Positions 44,863 through 52,661 of a DNA stretch of 64,000 nucleotides are shown piece by piece. The notes beneath the pieces are model-generated. The model worked only from the letters and a program-made list of their open reading frames with translations. It had not been told where the DNA came from and ran no database searches. The position numbers and the translations under genes are program-made. Within the stretch, counting starts at the first letter, position 1. Each line of letters starts with the position of its first letter. Source of the DNA: JBCCGI01 sp039029355 (GTDB taxonomy: Bacteria > Planctomycetota > UBA1135 > GCA-002686595); contig JBCCGI010000040.1 in the NCBI GenBank assembly GCA_039029355.1, positions 3,752-67,751 on the forward strand, read 5' to 3'.

Positions 44863-45091
44863 CAGGAGCCTTTGGAGCAAGGGTCGGGGATTTCCGCCCT
44901 TCGCTCCGGCTCGGCGCCCGCGGTCCTCGTCCCCGGGGCGCGAAGGCCCCCGGGATCGGGCCTCCTGGGGAGCCGCCGGGCCTCGCCAGCGGAAGGAGAC
45001 CTCCCTCGGAGGAAGGCCGCGCCCGGGCGCGAGGACGGCCCCTTCCCCGGAGGCTCCGCATAGGCTTTGCCGGGAAAGGGTGGAAAGGGCC

Positions 45092-45120
45092 AATGTAGCG
45101 ACCGCGCTCCCCCGGTCCAA
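45092..45120 (-). promoter_or_regulatory. sigma-70-type promoter candidate for guaBA
   Basis: On the minus strand TTGGAC (45120-45115), 17 bp, TACATT (45097-45092). It lies just past the terminator of the upstream RNA and leaves a leader of about 220 nt before guaB. No second promoter of this quality was seen in the leader. Confidence 0.5.
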
Positions 45121-45140
45121 GCACCACCCCCCTCCTGGGC

Positions 45141-45187
45141 AAAGAAAAAGGGCCCGGCCTCGCTGCGATGCAGACGGGACCGAGCCC
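45141..45187 (-). terminator. intrinsic terminator of the 45.1-45.3 kb RNA
   Basis: Minus-strand stem GGGCUCGGUC (45187-45178) with GGCCGGGCCC (45159-45150): ten pairs including two G-U. Followed by TTTTTCTTT (45149-45141). This is among the clearest terminators in the window. It sits ahead of, not behind, the guaB promoter, so it ends an upstream transcript. Confidence 0.8.
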
Positions 45188-45305
45188 AAGAGAAGGAGGA
45201 GATGCCGCCCCTATCGTCCCGGGGGAACGGCGAACGTGAGGCCAACCCGAGTCCCGCGTCGGGACTTTGCCTCGGCGCCCGCGGATGGGAAGATCCCCTC
45301 CTCTC
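45141..45305 (-). ncRNA. structured small RNA, 6S-like candidate
   Basis: No protein fits. On the minus strand, GAGAGGAGGGGAU (45305-45293) pairs with AUCUCCUCCUUCUC (45203-45190) over 13 bp with one bulged U. Inside is an open bubble whose 3' side has a small CCCC/GGGG hairpin, then an interrupted apical arm (GGCG, GAGGC, and AGUCCCG-ACG-CGGGACU at 45266-45250). This is the 6S RNA plan. Bubble-edge sequences GAUCUUCC...GCGGGC and GGGGCGGCAUCUC resemble E. coli 6S (GAUGUUCG...GCGGGC and GCGGCGGCAUCUC). The apical arm is shorter than usual. It ends in an intrinsic terminator and is followed by the guaBA promoter. The 5' end is not fixed. Confidence 0.5.
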
Positions 45306-45481
45306 GAAGATCCTCACGCGCCTCGAGCCCGGGGCAGCCGCTGGTCGATCCCCTACGCGCAGCCAGCTCTCCGGGACCTCCTTTTAGATGGGCGCTCCCG
45401 GAATCCGTTTCTCCCGCCCCCCCTCCGACCGCTCCCGACGACGTGGCCAGCCCCCAGACTCTCGACCCCGAAGCCTCCACC

Positions 45482-47635
45482 ATGTCCCAGTCCTCCACGG
45501 ATACGCCCGCTCCCCGCTCCGGCGGATCGCGGCGCGTGGCGGTCGTGGGCTGCGGCTTCATCGCCGAGTTCCACCTCGACATCCTGGCCGAGACGCCCGG
45601 CGTCGAGGTCGTCGCGGTCTGCGACGCCGCCCTGGATCGCGCCCAGGCGGTCGCGAAGCGGCGCGGCATTCCGCACGCCGTCGCCTCGATCCCCGAGCTG
45701 CGCGAGCACGGGGTCGAAGTCGCGCACCTGCTCGTACCGCCGGACCTGCACGCGCGGCTGACGCGCGAGCTCCTGGAGAACGGCATCGGCGCCTTCGTCG
45801 AGAAGCCGCTGGCGCTTGAGAGCGAGGACGCGCGCGAGCTTGCGGAGCTCGCGAAGGAGCGCGGCGTGCCGCTCGGCGTCAACCACAACGCGGTGTTCGC
45901 GCCGGCCTTCGCCGACCTCCTGAAGCGCGTCCGCGAGGGCGAGATCGGGCAGGTTGAGCACGTGCAGATCACGCTCAGCGTGCCGCTGCGGCAGCTGGAC
46001 GCCGGCGACTTCTCCCACTGGATGTTCCGCGAGCCGCGCAACATCGTCTTCGAGCAGGGCCCGCACCCCTTCGCGCAGCTCAACGAGCTGGTCGGCCCGG
46101 TGCGCTCGATGCAGGTCACGCGCCTCGGCACGCGCGAGCTCAACCCGGGGCAGGTCTTCCACGACCGCTGGCTCTTGGCCGCGGTCGCCGAGCGCGGCAC
46201 GGCCGAGCTCTACTTCGCCTTCGGCCAGTCGTTCACGCGCAGCACGCTGCAGGTGATCGGCTCGGACGGTTCCCTGCAGGCCGACCTCTTCCACGACCAC
46301 CTCGAGGGCGAGACCAAGACGCTCTGGCTCGACTTCTGGAACAGCTTCCTCGCTGGCTGGCGGCGCGGCGGCATGCTGCGCAAGAGCTCGCGCCGCGTCC
46401 TGTTCAACTACTTGAAGCAGACGCTCGGCCTCGGCCGCCGCGAGGACGCCTTCTTCGCCGGCATGCGCGGCTCGATCCAGGCCTTCCACGCGGCGCTCAG
46501 CTCCGGCGCGGCGCCGCCGGCGGACGGCGAGCGCGGCTTCGAGGTGCTCGCCTGGTGCGAGGCCGCGGTGCGGGACCTGCCCGCGCCCAAGCCGCCGCTT
46601 GAGGTGCCCACCGAGGCCGGCCCGCCGCGCGCGGGCGAGGTGTGCGTGCTGGGCTCGAACGGCTTCATCGGACGCCGGCTGGTGCAGCGCCTCCTGGACG
46701 AGGGGCGCCCGGTCACCGCGGTGGTGCGGCGCTTCCACAGCCTGCCGCCGGTCCTGGTCGAGGGCGCGCGCGACGGTCGCGTGCGCCTGATCCGCGCCAG
46801 CCTCGAGGACGCGGAGTCGCTCGCGCGCGCCGTCGAGGGCGCGGACGCGGTCGTGCACCTCGCCACGGGCGGCGGCGACTCTTGGGAAGCGGTCGAGCGC
46901 GCGATGGTGCAAGGCACCGAGCGGCTGGCCGAGGCCGCGCTCGCCGCGCGCGTGAAGCGCTTCGTGTACGTCTCCTCGACCGCCGCGCTCTACCTGGGCC
47001 ACGACTGCGGCTCGGAGGTCGTCTCGGACGAGGTCGGTCCCGACCCGCAGCCCGGCGAGCGGCCGCTGTACGCGCGCGGCAAGATCGCCGCGGAGAAGGC
47101 GGTGCTGGAGCTCTACAAGAACCGCGGCCTGCCGGTCACGATCGTGCGCCCCGCGGTCGTGATGGGGCCGGGCACGCCGATCCAGCACTCCGGCCTCGGG
47201 CTGTGGGTGCGCGACAACCACTGCGTGGGCTGGGGCCTGGGCGACCGGCCGTGCCCGATCGTGCTGGCGGACGACGTCGCCGACGCGCTCAGCCGGCTCG
47301 TGCTGCACGAGGGCCGCGAGCTCGAAGGCAAGGCGCTGAACCTGTCGGCGCGCGTGCCGCTCACCGCCGCCGAGGTGGTCGAGGAGTGGCGCAAGCGCTC
47401 GGGACGCGCGGCGCACTTCCACCCGCGCTCGCTGTGGGTATCGCAGTCGATGGAGGTCGGCAAGTGGCTGGTCAAGCGCGCCGGCGGTCGGCGCGACGCT
47501 GCCTATCCGTCTTACCGCGACCTGAAGAGCCGCGCCATGTGGCCGGCGCTCGGGTGCGAGCGGGCGCGCGAGATCCTCGGCTGGAAGCCGGTCGAGGACC
47601 GGGCCGAGCTCCTGCGGCGCATGTTCGCCGAATAG
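45482..47635 (+). CDS. fusion of Gfo/Idh/MocA oxidoreductase and NAD-dependent epimerase
   Basis: 717 residues, two enzymes in one chain. Residues about 17-370 are a Gfo/Idh/MocA sugar oxidoreductase (RVAVVGCGFIAEFHLDIL; EKPLAL at the catalytic-lysine position; GVNHNAVF). Residues about 385-715 are an extended SDR/nucleotide-sugar epimerase (VCVLGSNGFIGRRLVQRLL; VYVSSTAALY; YxxxK in PLYARGKIAAEKAV). Each half is near full length. Both families remodel nucleotide-activated sugars, so the fusion may channel an intermediate. ATG at 45482 has no clear ribosome site; the open frame continues upstream but is non-coding in character. The GT4 gene follows 10 nt later. Confidence 0.9.
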   Translation: MSQSSTDTPAPRSGGSRRVAVVGCGFIAEFHLDILAETPGVEVVAVCDAALDRAQAVAKRRGIPHAVASIPELREHGVEVAHLLVPPDLHARLTRELLENGIGAFVEKPLALESEDARELAELAKERGVPLGVNHNAVFAPAFADLLKRVREGEIGQVEHVQITLSVPLRQLDAGDFSHWMFREPRNIVFEQGPHPFAQLNELVGPVRSMQVTRLGTRELNPGQVFHDRWLLAAVAERGTAELYFAFGQSFTRSTLQVIGSDGSLQADLFHDHLEGETKTLWLDFWNSFLAGWRRGGMLRKSSRRVLFNYLKQTLGLGRREDAFFAGMRGSIQAFHAALSSGAAPPADGERGFEVLAWCEAAVRDLPAPKPPLEVPTEAGPPRAGEVCVLGSNGFIGRRLVQRLLDEGRPVTAVVRRFHSLPPVLVEGARDGRVRLIRASLEDAESLARAVEGADAVVHLATGGGDSWEAVERAMVQGTERLAEAALAARVKRFVYVSSTAALYLGHDCGSEVVSDEVGPDPQPGERPLYARGKIAAEKAVLELYKNRGLPVTIVRPAVVMGPGTPIQHSGLGLWVRDNHCVGWGLGDRPCPIVLADDVADALSRLVLHEGRELEGKALNLSARVPLTAAEVVEEWRKRSGRAAHFHPRSLWVSQSMEVGKWLVKRAGGRRDAAYPSYRDLKSRAMWPALGCERAREILGWKPVEDRAELLRRMFAE

Positions 47636-47645
47636 ACCGCGGCGC

Positions 47646-48758
47646 ATGCGCCCTCCCCACCTGGTCCACGTCTTCGCGACCTTCGCGCCCGGCGGGCCGC
47701 AGGTGCGGACGGCGCAGCTGCTGAACGCCCTCGGCGGCGCGTACCGGCACACCGTGTGCGCGATGGACGGGTGCTTCGACGCGCGCGAGCTGCTGTCGGC
47801 GGAGCTCGACGTCGAGACCGTGGCGCCGCCGCCCAAGGCGGGCCTGGTGCCGACCGTGCGGCGGCTGCGCGCGCTCCTGGGCGCGCTCGCGCCGGACCTC
47901 CTGCTCACCTACAACTGGGGCTCGATCGAGGCGGTGCTCGCGGGGCGCACGCTGGGGCTCGCGATGCTCCACCACGAGGACGGCTTCCTGCCCGACGAGG
48001 CGGCCGGCTTCAAGCGCCGGCGGATCTGGATGCGGCGCGCGGCGCTGCGCTGGCCGCGCGAGGTGATCGTGCCCTCGCACCGGCTGCTGGGAATCGCGAC
48101 CGAGCTTTGGCGGCTCTCCGCGAAGCAGGTGCACCTGGTGCCGAACGGCATCCACGTCGAGACCTTCCCCGAGCGCGACGGGCACGCCGAGCTGCGGGCC
48201 GAGCTCGGGATCCCCGCAGGAGCCTTCGTCGTCGGCGGGGTCGGGCACCTGCGTGGCGAGAAGAACCCGGTGCGGCTGGTCGAGGCCGTGACGCGGATGG
48301 AGGCTGCGGGCGTGCATCTGCTGCTGCTCGGCGACGGGCCCGAGCGCGCACGGGTCGAGGCGGCGGTCGAGGCCGGCGGCCTGGCGGGCCGCGTCCACCT
48401 CGCCGGGCACGTGGCGGACCCGCGCGAGCACTACCGCGCGATGGACGCCTTCTGCATCCCCTCCGACACCGAGCAGATGCCGGTCGCGCTGCTCGAGGCC
48501 ATGGCCGCGGCGCTCCCGGTCGCCTCGACCGACGTGGGCGACGTGCGGCGCATGCTGCCTCCCGAGGCGGCGCCGCACCTGGTGCCGTTGGACGCGGGCG
48601 CCGCGGACGCCCTGGCCGCCGCCCTCGACGCCCTGGCCGCGGATTCAGGCCTGCGCGCGTCCCTGGGCGGGAAAAACCGCGTACGTGTCCTAGAGGCCTA
48701 CACGTTCGAGGGGATGCTCGGCGCCTACCGCGACAGCTACGCGGCGGCGCTCGGCTAG
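47646..48758 (+). CDS. GT4-family glycosyltransferase
   Basis: 370 residues, GT-B fold, retaining GT4 type. N-terminal acceptor domain (PHLVHVFATFAPGGPQVRTA) and donor domain with VPNGIHVETFPERD, GVGHLRGEKNPVRLVEA and a late PSDTEQMPVALLEAMAAALP (the conserved Glu pair that binds the nucleotide sugar). Soluble or peripheral on the cytoplasmic membrane face. Likely transfers a sugar made by the upstream fusion enzyme into a polysaccharide or glycolipid. Starts 10 nt after that gene, so one operon. Acceptor unknown. Confidence 0.92.
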   Translation: MRPPHLVHVFATFAPGGPQVRTAQLLNALGGAYRHTVCAMDGCFDARELLSAELDVETVAPPPKAGLVPTVRRLRALLGALAPDLLLTYNWGSIEAVLAGRTLGLAMLHHEDGFLPDEAAGFKRRRIWMRRAALRWPREVIVPSHRLLGIATELWRLSAKQVHLVPNGIHVETFPERDGHAELRAELGIPAGAFVVGGVGHLRGEKNPVRLVEAVTRMEAAGVHLLLLGDGPERARVEAAVEAGGLAGRVHLAGHVADPREHYRAMDAFCIPSDTEQMPVALLEAMAAALPVASTDVGDVRRMLPPEAAPHLVPLDAGAADALAAALDALAADSGLRASLGGKNRVRVLEAYTFEGMLGAYRDSYAAALG

Positions 48759-48896
48759 GGCGCGCCGGCTTGGCGAGTCCTTACCGTCGAGGCCTTAGGT
48801 CCCGGGCTCCCAGGAGGTTAGCATCGAGCGTTCCACCCAGGCGGCCCCTCCACCGTGCCTAGGCCCGGCCGCCCCGAAGAGACGACGACCGCCGCA

Positions 48897-51725
48897 ATGA
48901 CCATCGCCGCCCAGCCCGAAGTGGATACCCAACTCCTCAGCCGGATCTGCGACCGCGCCTTCGCCCAGATGGTGTACATGATCTGGCACGCCAACCACCG
49001 CACCGGGAAGCTCCCCGGCGACCCCAAGGTGGGCGGCCACCCGGCGGCCTGCGCCAGCTCGTGCCACATCCTGGGCGCTCTGCACCTGGCGGTGCGGGAG
49101 GTCGGCGACTACGTGTGCTGCAAGCCGCACGCCTCGCCGATGGACCACTCGTACCACCACCTGATGCGGCTCTTCGGGCGCGAGGACGGCACCTGGTTCG
49201 ACGACGAGCTGGCGAAGAAGGCCATGCACGGCCTCCGCAGCTACCCGGACAACGGCGACTTCAGCTCGGTCTTCCAGAGCTACCACGCGCGCAGCGACGC
49301 CGACTCCTACCACTTCCTGCCCTCGGGCTCGGTCGGGATCCCGCCGGTCGTGTCGGTCTACCTGGCGCTGGCGCACCGCTACATGCGCGACCACGGGCGC
49401 GACGTGCCGGACGCGCACTTCTGGTCGCTGATCGGCGACTCGGAGTTCCGCGAGGGTTCGCTGCTCGAGGCGATGCCCGACGTCGCCGAGCGACAGCTGG
49501 GCAACGTCACCTGGATCATCGACTACAACCGCCAGAACCTCGACGGCACGCGCATGCCGAACGAGCGCGGGCTGCACTCGCGCGACTGCGACCGCATCGA
49601 GCACACCGCGCTCGCCAACGGCTGGCGCGTCATCCAGGTGCGGCACGGCTCGTTCCGCGAGGAGGTCTTCCGGCGCGAGGGCGGCAAGCACGTGCGCGAG
49701 CTCTTCGAGCAGGTGCTGACCGACTACGAGTACCAGCTGGCGCTCTTCAAGCGCGACCCCGAGCTGATGCGGGCGCTGGTCGAGCAGCACTCCAAGCCGG
49801 CCGCGGAGGTGGTCGCGCAGCTGAGCGACGACGAGGTCGTGCGGCTCTTCGAGAACGTCGGCGGCCACGACATGGACCGTCTGATCGAAGCCCTGCGCCT
49901 CGCCAAGCGCGAGCCGGACGAGCCGTACATCGTCATCGCGCACACGATCAAGGGCTGGAACCTCGACTGCTTCGCAGATCCCTCGAACCACTCCTCGCTC
50001 CCCGAGAAGAAAGAGGTCGAGGCGATCCTCGCGCGCGAGGACCTGTCGACCGACGACCCGTTCCGCCACTTCGACGACGACACCGACGAGGGGCGCTACC
50101 TGGCCGAGCGCGGCGCGCGCTTCCGCAAGGGCATCATCGCCACCCGCACCGAGCGCAAGCAGCGCCGCCAGGAGGCGCGCCAGGCCGTCATCGACGCCGG
50201 CGGCCTGCCGGAGTCGCTCGACATCGACCTCTCGATGATCCCGATGGTCCACACCCAGTGGATGTGGGGTCAGCTCGCGGCGAAGATCGTGCGCATCAGC
50301 TCCGAAGACGATCAGGTGCCCGAGGACGCCAAGATCCAGAAGAAGCCGCTGACCGAGAACGAGCGGCGCTGGGCTCCGGTGACCAAGTTCGTGATGACGA
50401 TGTCGCCCGACGTCGGCACCAGCACGAACATCGCCCCCGTGCTCGACAAGCGCATCTACGGCGCCGGCGAACCCGGCGGCGAAGAGCCGAGCGACTTCGA
50501 CGCGCGCCACCCCGAGCTGATGAGCGGCTCGGACCCGTGGACGCGCCACATCCGCTTCGAGATCGCCGAGGCCAACTGCATGTCCGCGGTCGGATCGTTC
50601 GGCCGGATGGCCCACTACACGGGCTATCCGTGCTTCCCGATCATGACCGTGTACGACTTCTTCATCAAACGCGCGCTCGATCAGCTCTTCTACAACCTCT
50701 ATTGGGGCGCGGAGTTCGTGATCATCGGCACGCCGAGCGGCGTGACGCTCTCCCCCGAGGGCGCTCAGCACAGCTGGAAGTCCGACATCCAGATCCCGAA
50801 CCTGATCACGTGGGAGCCGGCCTTCGGCATCGAGGTCGACTGGATCCTCTCCGACGCGATCCGGCGCCACATGATGGACGAGAACGAGGGCCGGCGCGGC
50901 ATCCTGATCCGCGCCGTGACCCGCGCGATCCCGCAGAAGCTCCTGCTGCAGAGCCTGCGCCAGCAGGCGCGCAACAAGGCCTCGCTGCCGCCGGGCGCCG
51001 AGCTCAAGCCGCGCGGCGCGGGCGACGACTGGGGAGTGGCGGTCGACGAGAGCAGCGTTCCGGCCCAGGCCGACGAGGAGCTGCTGCGGCGCGTCCGCGA
51101 CGAGTGCCTCGAGGGCGCCTACTACCTGCTCGACTGGCGCGGCTACGCCGGCTACGAGCCCGGCGACAACGTCGTGCACGTCTTCGCGATGGGCTCGCTC
51201 GTCGTCGAGGCGGTCGAGGCGGCCCAGGCCCTGGTCGAGCGCGGCGTCTTCGCCAACGTCATCTCGGTCGCCTCGCCCGAGCTCCTGCTCGGCATCCTGG
51301 GCGAGCAGGACGGCTACCGCCACCTGCGCGACGACCTCGGGGTCACCGGCGACCTGCACGTCACCGACGCCGAGACGCTCGGCGAGGCCGGCGTGGTCGG
51401 CATCGCCGGCCGGCGCGTCCCGGTCGTCGCGGTGTGCGACGGCGAGGCGGGCCTGCTCGACAACATCGGCTCGGTGGTCGGCGTCAAGCAGGTCACCCAG
51501 GCGGTGCGCAAGTTCTCCAAGTGCGGCCGGCCCGACCAGATCTTCGCCTTCCAGGACCTCGACGCGGACGCGATCGTCGAGGCCTGCGGGCGCGCCCTGG
51601 CCGAGACGGCCGAGGAGACGCTGCGCGTCTCGCCGCGCGCGCTAGAGCAGGCCGCCGGCCGCGAAGCCCCGCGCCGCGACTGGCGCACGCTCTGGCCCGA
51701 CGCCCCCGGTCCGAACGGCGCATGA
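48897..51725 (+). CDS. aceE: pyruvate dehydrogenase E1 component, homodimeric AceE type
   Basis: 942 residues, thiamine-diphosphate enzyme that decarboxylates pyruvate. Homodimeric-type E1 (E. coli AceE 887 aa). Matches include HPAACASSCHILGALHLAV, the ThDP/Mg motif GDSEFREGSLLEAMPDV followed by NRQNLDG, IAHTIKGWNLDCFADP, and the transketolase-like middle domain (DPWTRHIRFEIAEANCMSAV). Start ATG 48897 gives MTIAAQPEVDTQLLSRICDR. An in-frame extension of 14 codons upstream lacks a better ribosome site. No E2 or E3 gene is in the window, so it is an orphan E1 here. Its stop overlaps the Nudix start. A different keto-acid substrate cannot be excluded. Confidence 0.85.
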   Translation: MTIAAQPEVDTQLLSRICDRAFAQMVYMIWHANHRTGKLPGDPKVGGHPAACASSCHILGALHLAVREVGDYVCCKPHASPMDHSYHHLMRLFGREDGTWFDDELAKKAMHGLRSYPDNGDFSSVFQSYHARSDADSYHFLPSGSVGIPPVVSVYLALAHRYMRDHGRDVPDAHFWSLIGDSEFREGSLLEAMPDVAERQLGNVTWIIDYNRQNLDGTRMPNERGLHSRDCDRIEHTALANGWRVIQVRHGSFREEVFRREGGKHVRELFEQVLTDYEYQLALFKRDPELMRALVEQHSKPAAEVVAQLSDDEVVRLFENVGGHDMDRLIEALRLAKREPDEPYIVIAHTIKGWNLDCFADPSNHSSLPEKKEVEAILAREDLSTDDPFRHFDDDTDEGRYLAERGARFRKGIIATRTERKQRRQEARQAVIDAGGLPESLDIDLSMIPMVHTQWMWGQLAAKIVRISSEDDQVPEDAKIQKKPLTENERRWAPVTKFVMTMSPDVGTSTNIAPVLDKRIYGAGEPGGEEPSDFDARHPELMSGSDPWTRHIRFEIAEANCMSAVGSFGRMAHYTGYPCFPIMTVYDFFIKRALDQLFYNLYWGAEFVIIGTPSGVTLSPEGAQHSWKSDIQIPNLITWEPAFGIEVDWILSDAIRRHMMDENEGRRGILIRAVTRAIPQKLLLQSLRQQARNKASLPPGAELKPRGAGDDWGVAVDESSVPAQADEELLRRVRDECLEGAYYLLDWRGYAGYEPGDNVVHVFAMGSLVVEAVEAAQALVERGVFANVISVASPELLLGILGEQDGYRHLRDDLGVTGDLHVTDAETLGEAGVVGIAGRRVPVVAVCDGEAGLLDNIGSVVGVKQVTQAVRKFSKCGRPDQIFAFQDLDADAIVEACGRALAETAEETLRVSPRALEQAAGREAPRRDWRTLWPDAPGPNGA

Positions 51726-52282
51726 ACGACGGCTTCCCCGAGCTCGAGCCCTTCCCGCCCTTCCCGGTCCTCGGCAGCGAGCGCATCTACGACTCGCCGT
51801 GGTGCGGCCTGCGCCGCGACATGCTGGAGCTCGAGGGCGGCAAGATGCAGGAGTACCACGTCTTCGAGATCTCGCCCGCGGTCTGCATCGTCCCGGTGCT
51901 CGCGGACGGCTCGATCGCGATGATCTGGCAGCATCGCCACCCCCATGGCCGCACCCACTGGGAGGTCCCGGCCGGCCGCACCCACGAGGGCGAAGATCCC
52001 GCCGACGCCGCCCGCCGCGAGCTCTTGGAGGAGACCGGCCTGAGCTCCCCCCGCATCGAGCCGGTCGCGGGCTTCTACCCCACCAACGGCATCAGCGACC
52101 ACTACGCCTACATCTTCGTCGCCCACGACTGCACGGCGACCGCCGAGCCGACGCTGGACGAGGCCGAGCGCCTGACGACCCACGAGCTGCCGCGCGAGGC
52201 GGTGCGCAAGCGGCTGCTGGCGGGCGGGTTCGAGGACGGGTTTACGGCGCTGGCGCTGCTGTACTACTTCGCGCGCGGCTGA
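51722..52282 (+). CDS. Nudix hydrolase, ADP-ribose pyrophosphatase-like
   Basis: 186 residues with a perfect Nudix box at 85-107: G85-x5-E91-x7-R99-E100-LL-E103-E104-T-G106-L (AGRTHEGED; ARRELLEETGL). Upstream WQHRHPHGRTHWEVPAGR and downstream GFYPTNGISDHYAYIFVA fit the ADP-ribose/NDP-sugar pyrophosphatase branch (NudF-like), although the exact nucleotide is not set by the box. Cytoplasmic, metal-dependent. ATG overlaps the E1 stop (ATGA), so it is translated with the E1 gene. A link between pyruvate dehydrogenase and NAD-derived nucleotides is possible but only inferred. Confidence 0.9.
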   Translation: MNDGFPELEPFPPFPVLGSERIYDSPWCGLRRDMLELEGGKMQEYHVFEISPAVCIVPVLADGSIAMIWQHRHPHGRTHWEVPAGRTHEGEDPADAARRELLEETGLSSPRIEPVAGFYPTNGISDHYAYIFVAHDCTATAEPTLDEAERLTTHELPREAVRKRLLAGGFEDGFTALALLYYFARG

Positions 52283-52390
52283 GGGCGAGAAGCGCGTTTG
52301 CGGCCTGCGGAACACCGAGGCCGCAGGAACAACGCTCTCAGCGACTCGACGACGCTCTGGGCGCGCGCCCGGTCTATACCGGGAGCAGTC
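52283..52390 (+). other. 3' spacer of the Nudix gene with two small hairpins
   Basis: TGCGGCC (52299-52305) pairs with GGCCGCA (52319-52325), and CCCGGT (52368-52373) pairs with ACCGGG (52378-52383), loop CTAT. Neither has a T tract. Nothing coding is seen. The spacer ends at the MITE-like element. Confidence 0.4.
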
Positions 52391-52574
52391 CTAGCCCGAT
52401 GTCGTCACAAGATCGCGAGCCCGAATCGTTCAGGCCGTTTTGTGGCCGTGCTCTGCGAGTGCCGACGCCGCAGGCGACCCTGAACGGGTCGTCGAGGACG
52501 GCGGTGCTCGCAAAGTGCGGCCACAAAGCGACCTGGGCGATTCGGGCCGCGAGCTTGTGACGACATCGGGCTAG
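52391..52574. mobile_element. MITE-like 184-bp inverted-repeat element
   Basis: The two ends are inverted copies: CTAGCCCGATGTCG... at 52391 and ...CGACATCGGGCTAG ending at 52574. The arms run about 70 bp each, the first 21 bp matching exactly and the rest about 80 percent (shared TTTGTGGCCG and TGCGAG blocks). The middle is about 40 bp. No open reading frame. The palindromic CTAG at both ends could be a duplicated target site. Resembles a miniature inverted-repeat transposable element, and RNA from it would form one long hairpin. No parent transposase is in the window. Confidence 0.7.
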
Positions 52575-52661
52575 ATCCAAGCAACTCGTGGCCCGCGTCG
52601 GGGGCTGCCTCACCGGCTCCCCGCCCACTCCAGCAAGCGCAGATCCCCGGAGGCGCCGGCC

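Noticed and set aside
33763..45110. Shared 14-mer GAGCGCGGTCGCTA in the leader of the peptide unit and in the guaBA promoter
   Set aside because: In 64 kb at this GC content dozens of chance 14-mer matches are expected. Only one of the two sites fits a promoter.
41795..45142. Very long antisense/alternate-frame open readings across guaA and guaB, and similar ones at 4022-5803, 12264-14006, 14698-17070, 22247-23908 and 27577-29967
   Set aside because: They overlap well-identified genes and are Arg/Pro/Ala- or Val/Glu-rich in the way frame-shifted high-GC sequence reads. They have no domain, no ribosome site and no start of their own.
45141..45305. RNase P RNA, tmRNA or SRP RNA as identity of the structured RNA
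   Set aside because: GAGGCAAAGUCC looks a little like the RNase P GAGGAAAGUCC box, but only about 110 nt follow before the terminator and the 3' conserved box is missing. No tRNA-like end or SRP GGAAGGAAGC motif was found.
45306..45481. Coding sequence in the rest of the guaB/fusion-gene spacer
   Set aside because: The frame is open from 43793 onward, but only by high GC. No signal or domain appears before MSQSSTDTP at 45482. A TCTAAA box on the minus strand has no matching -35.
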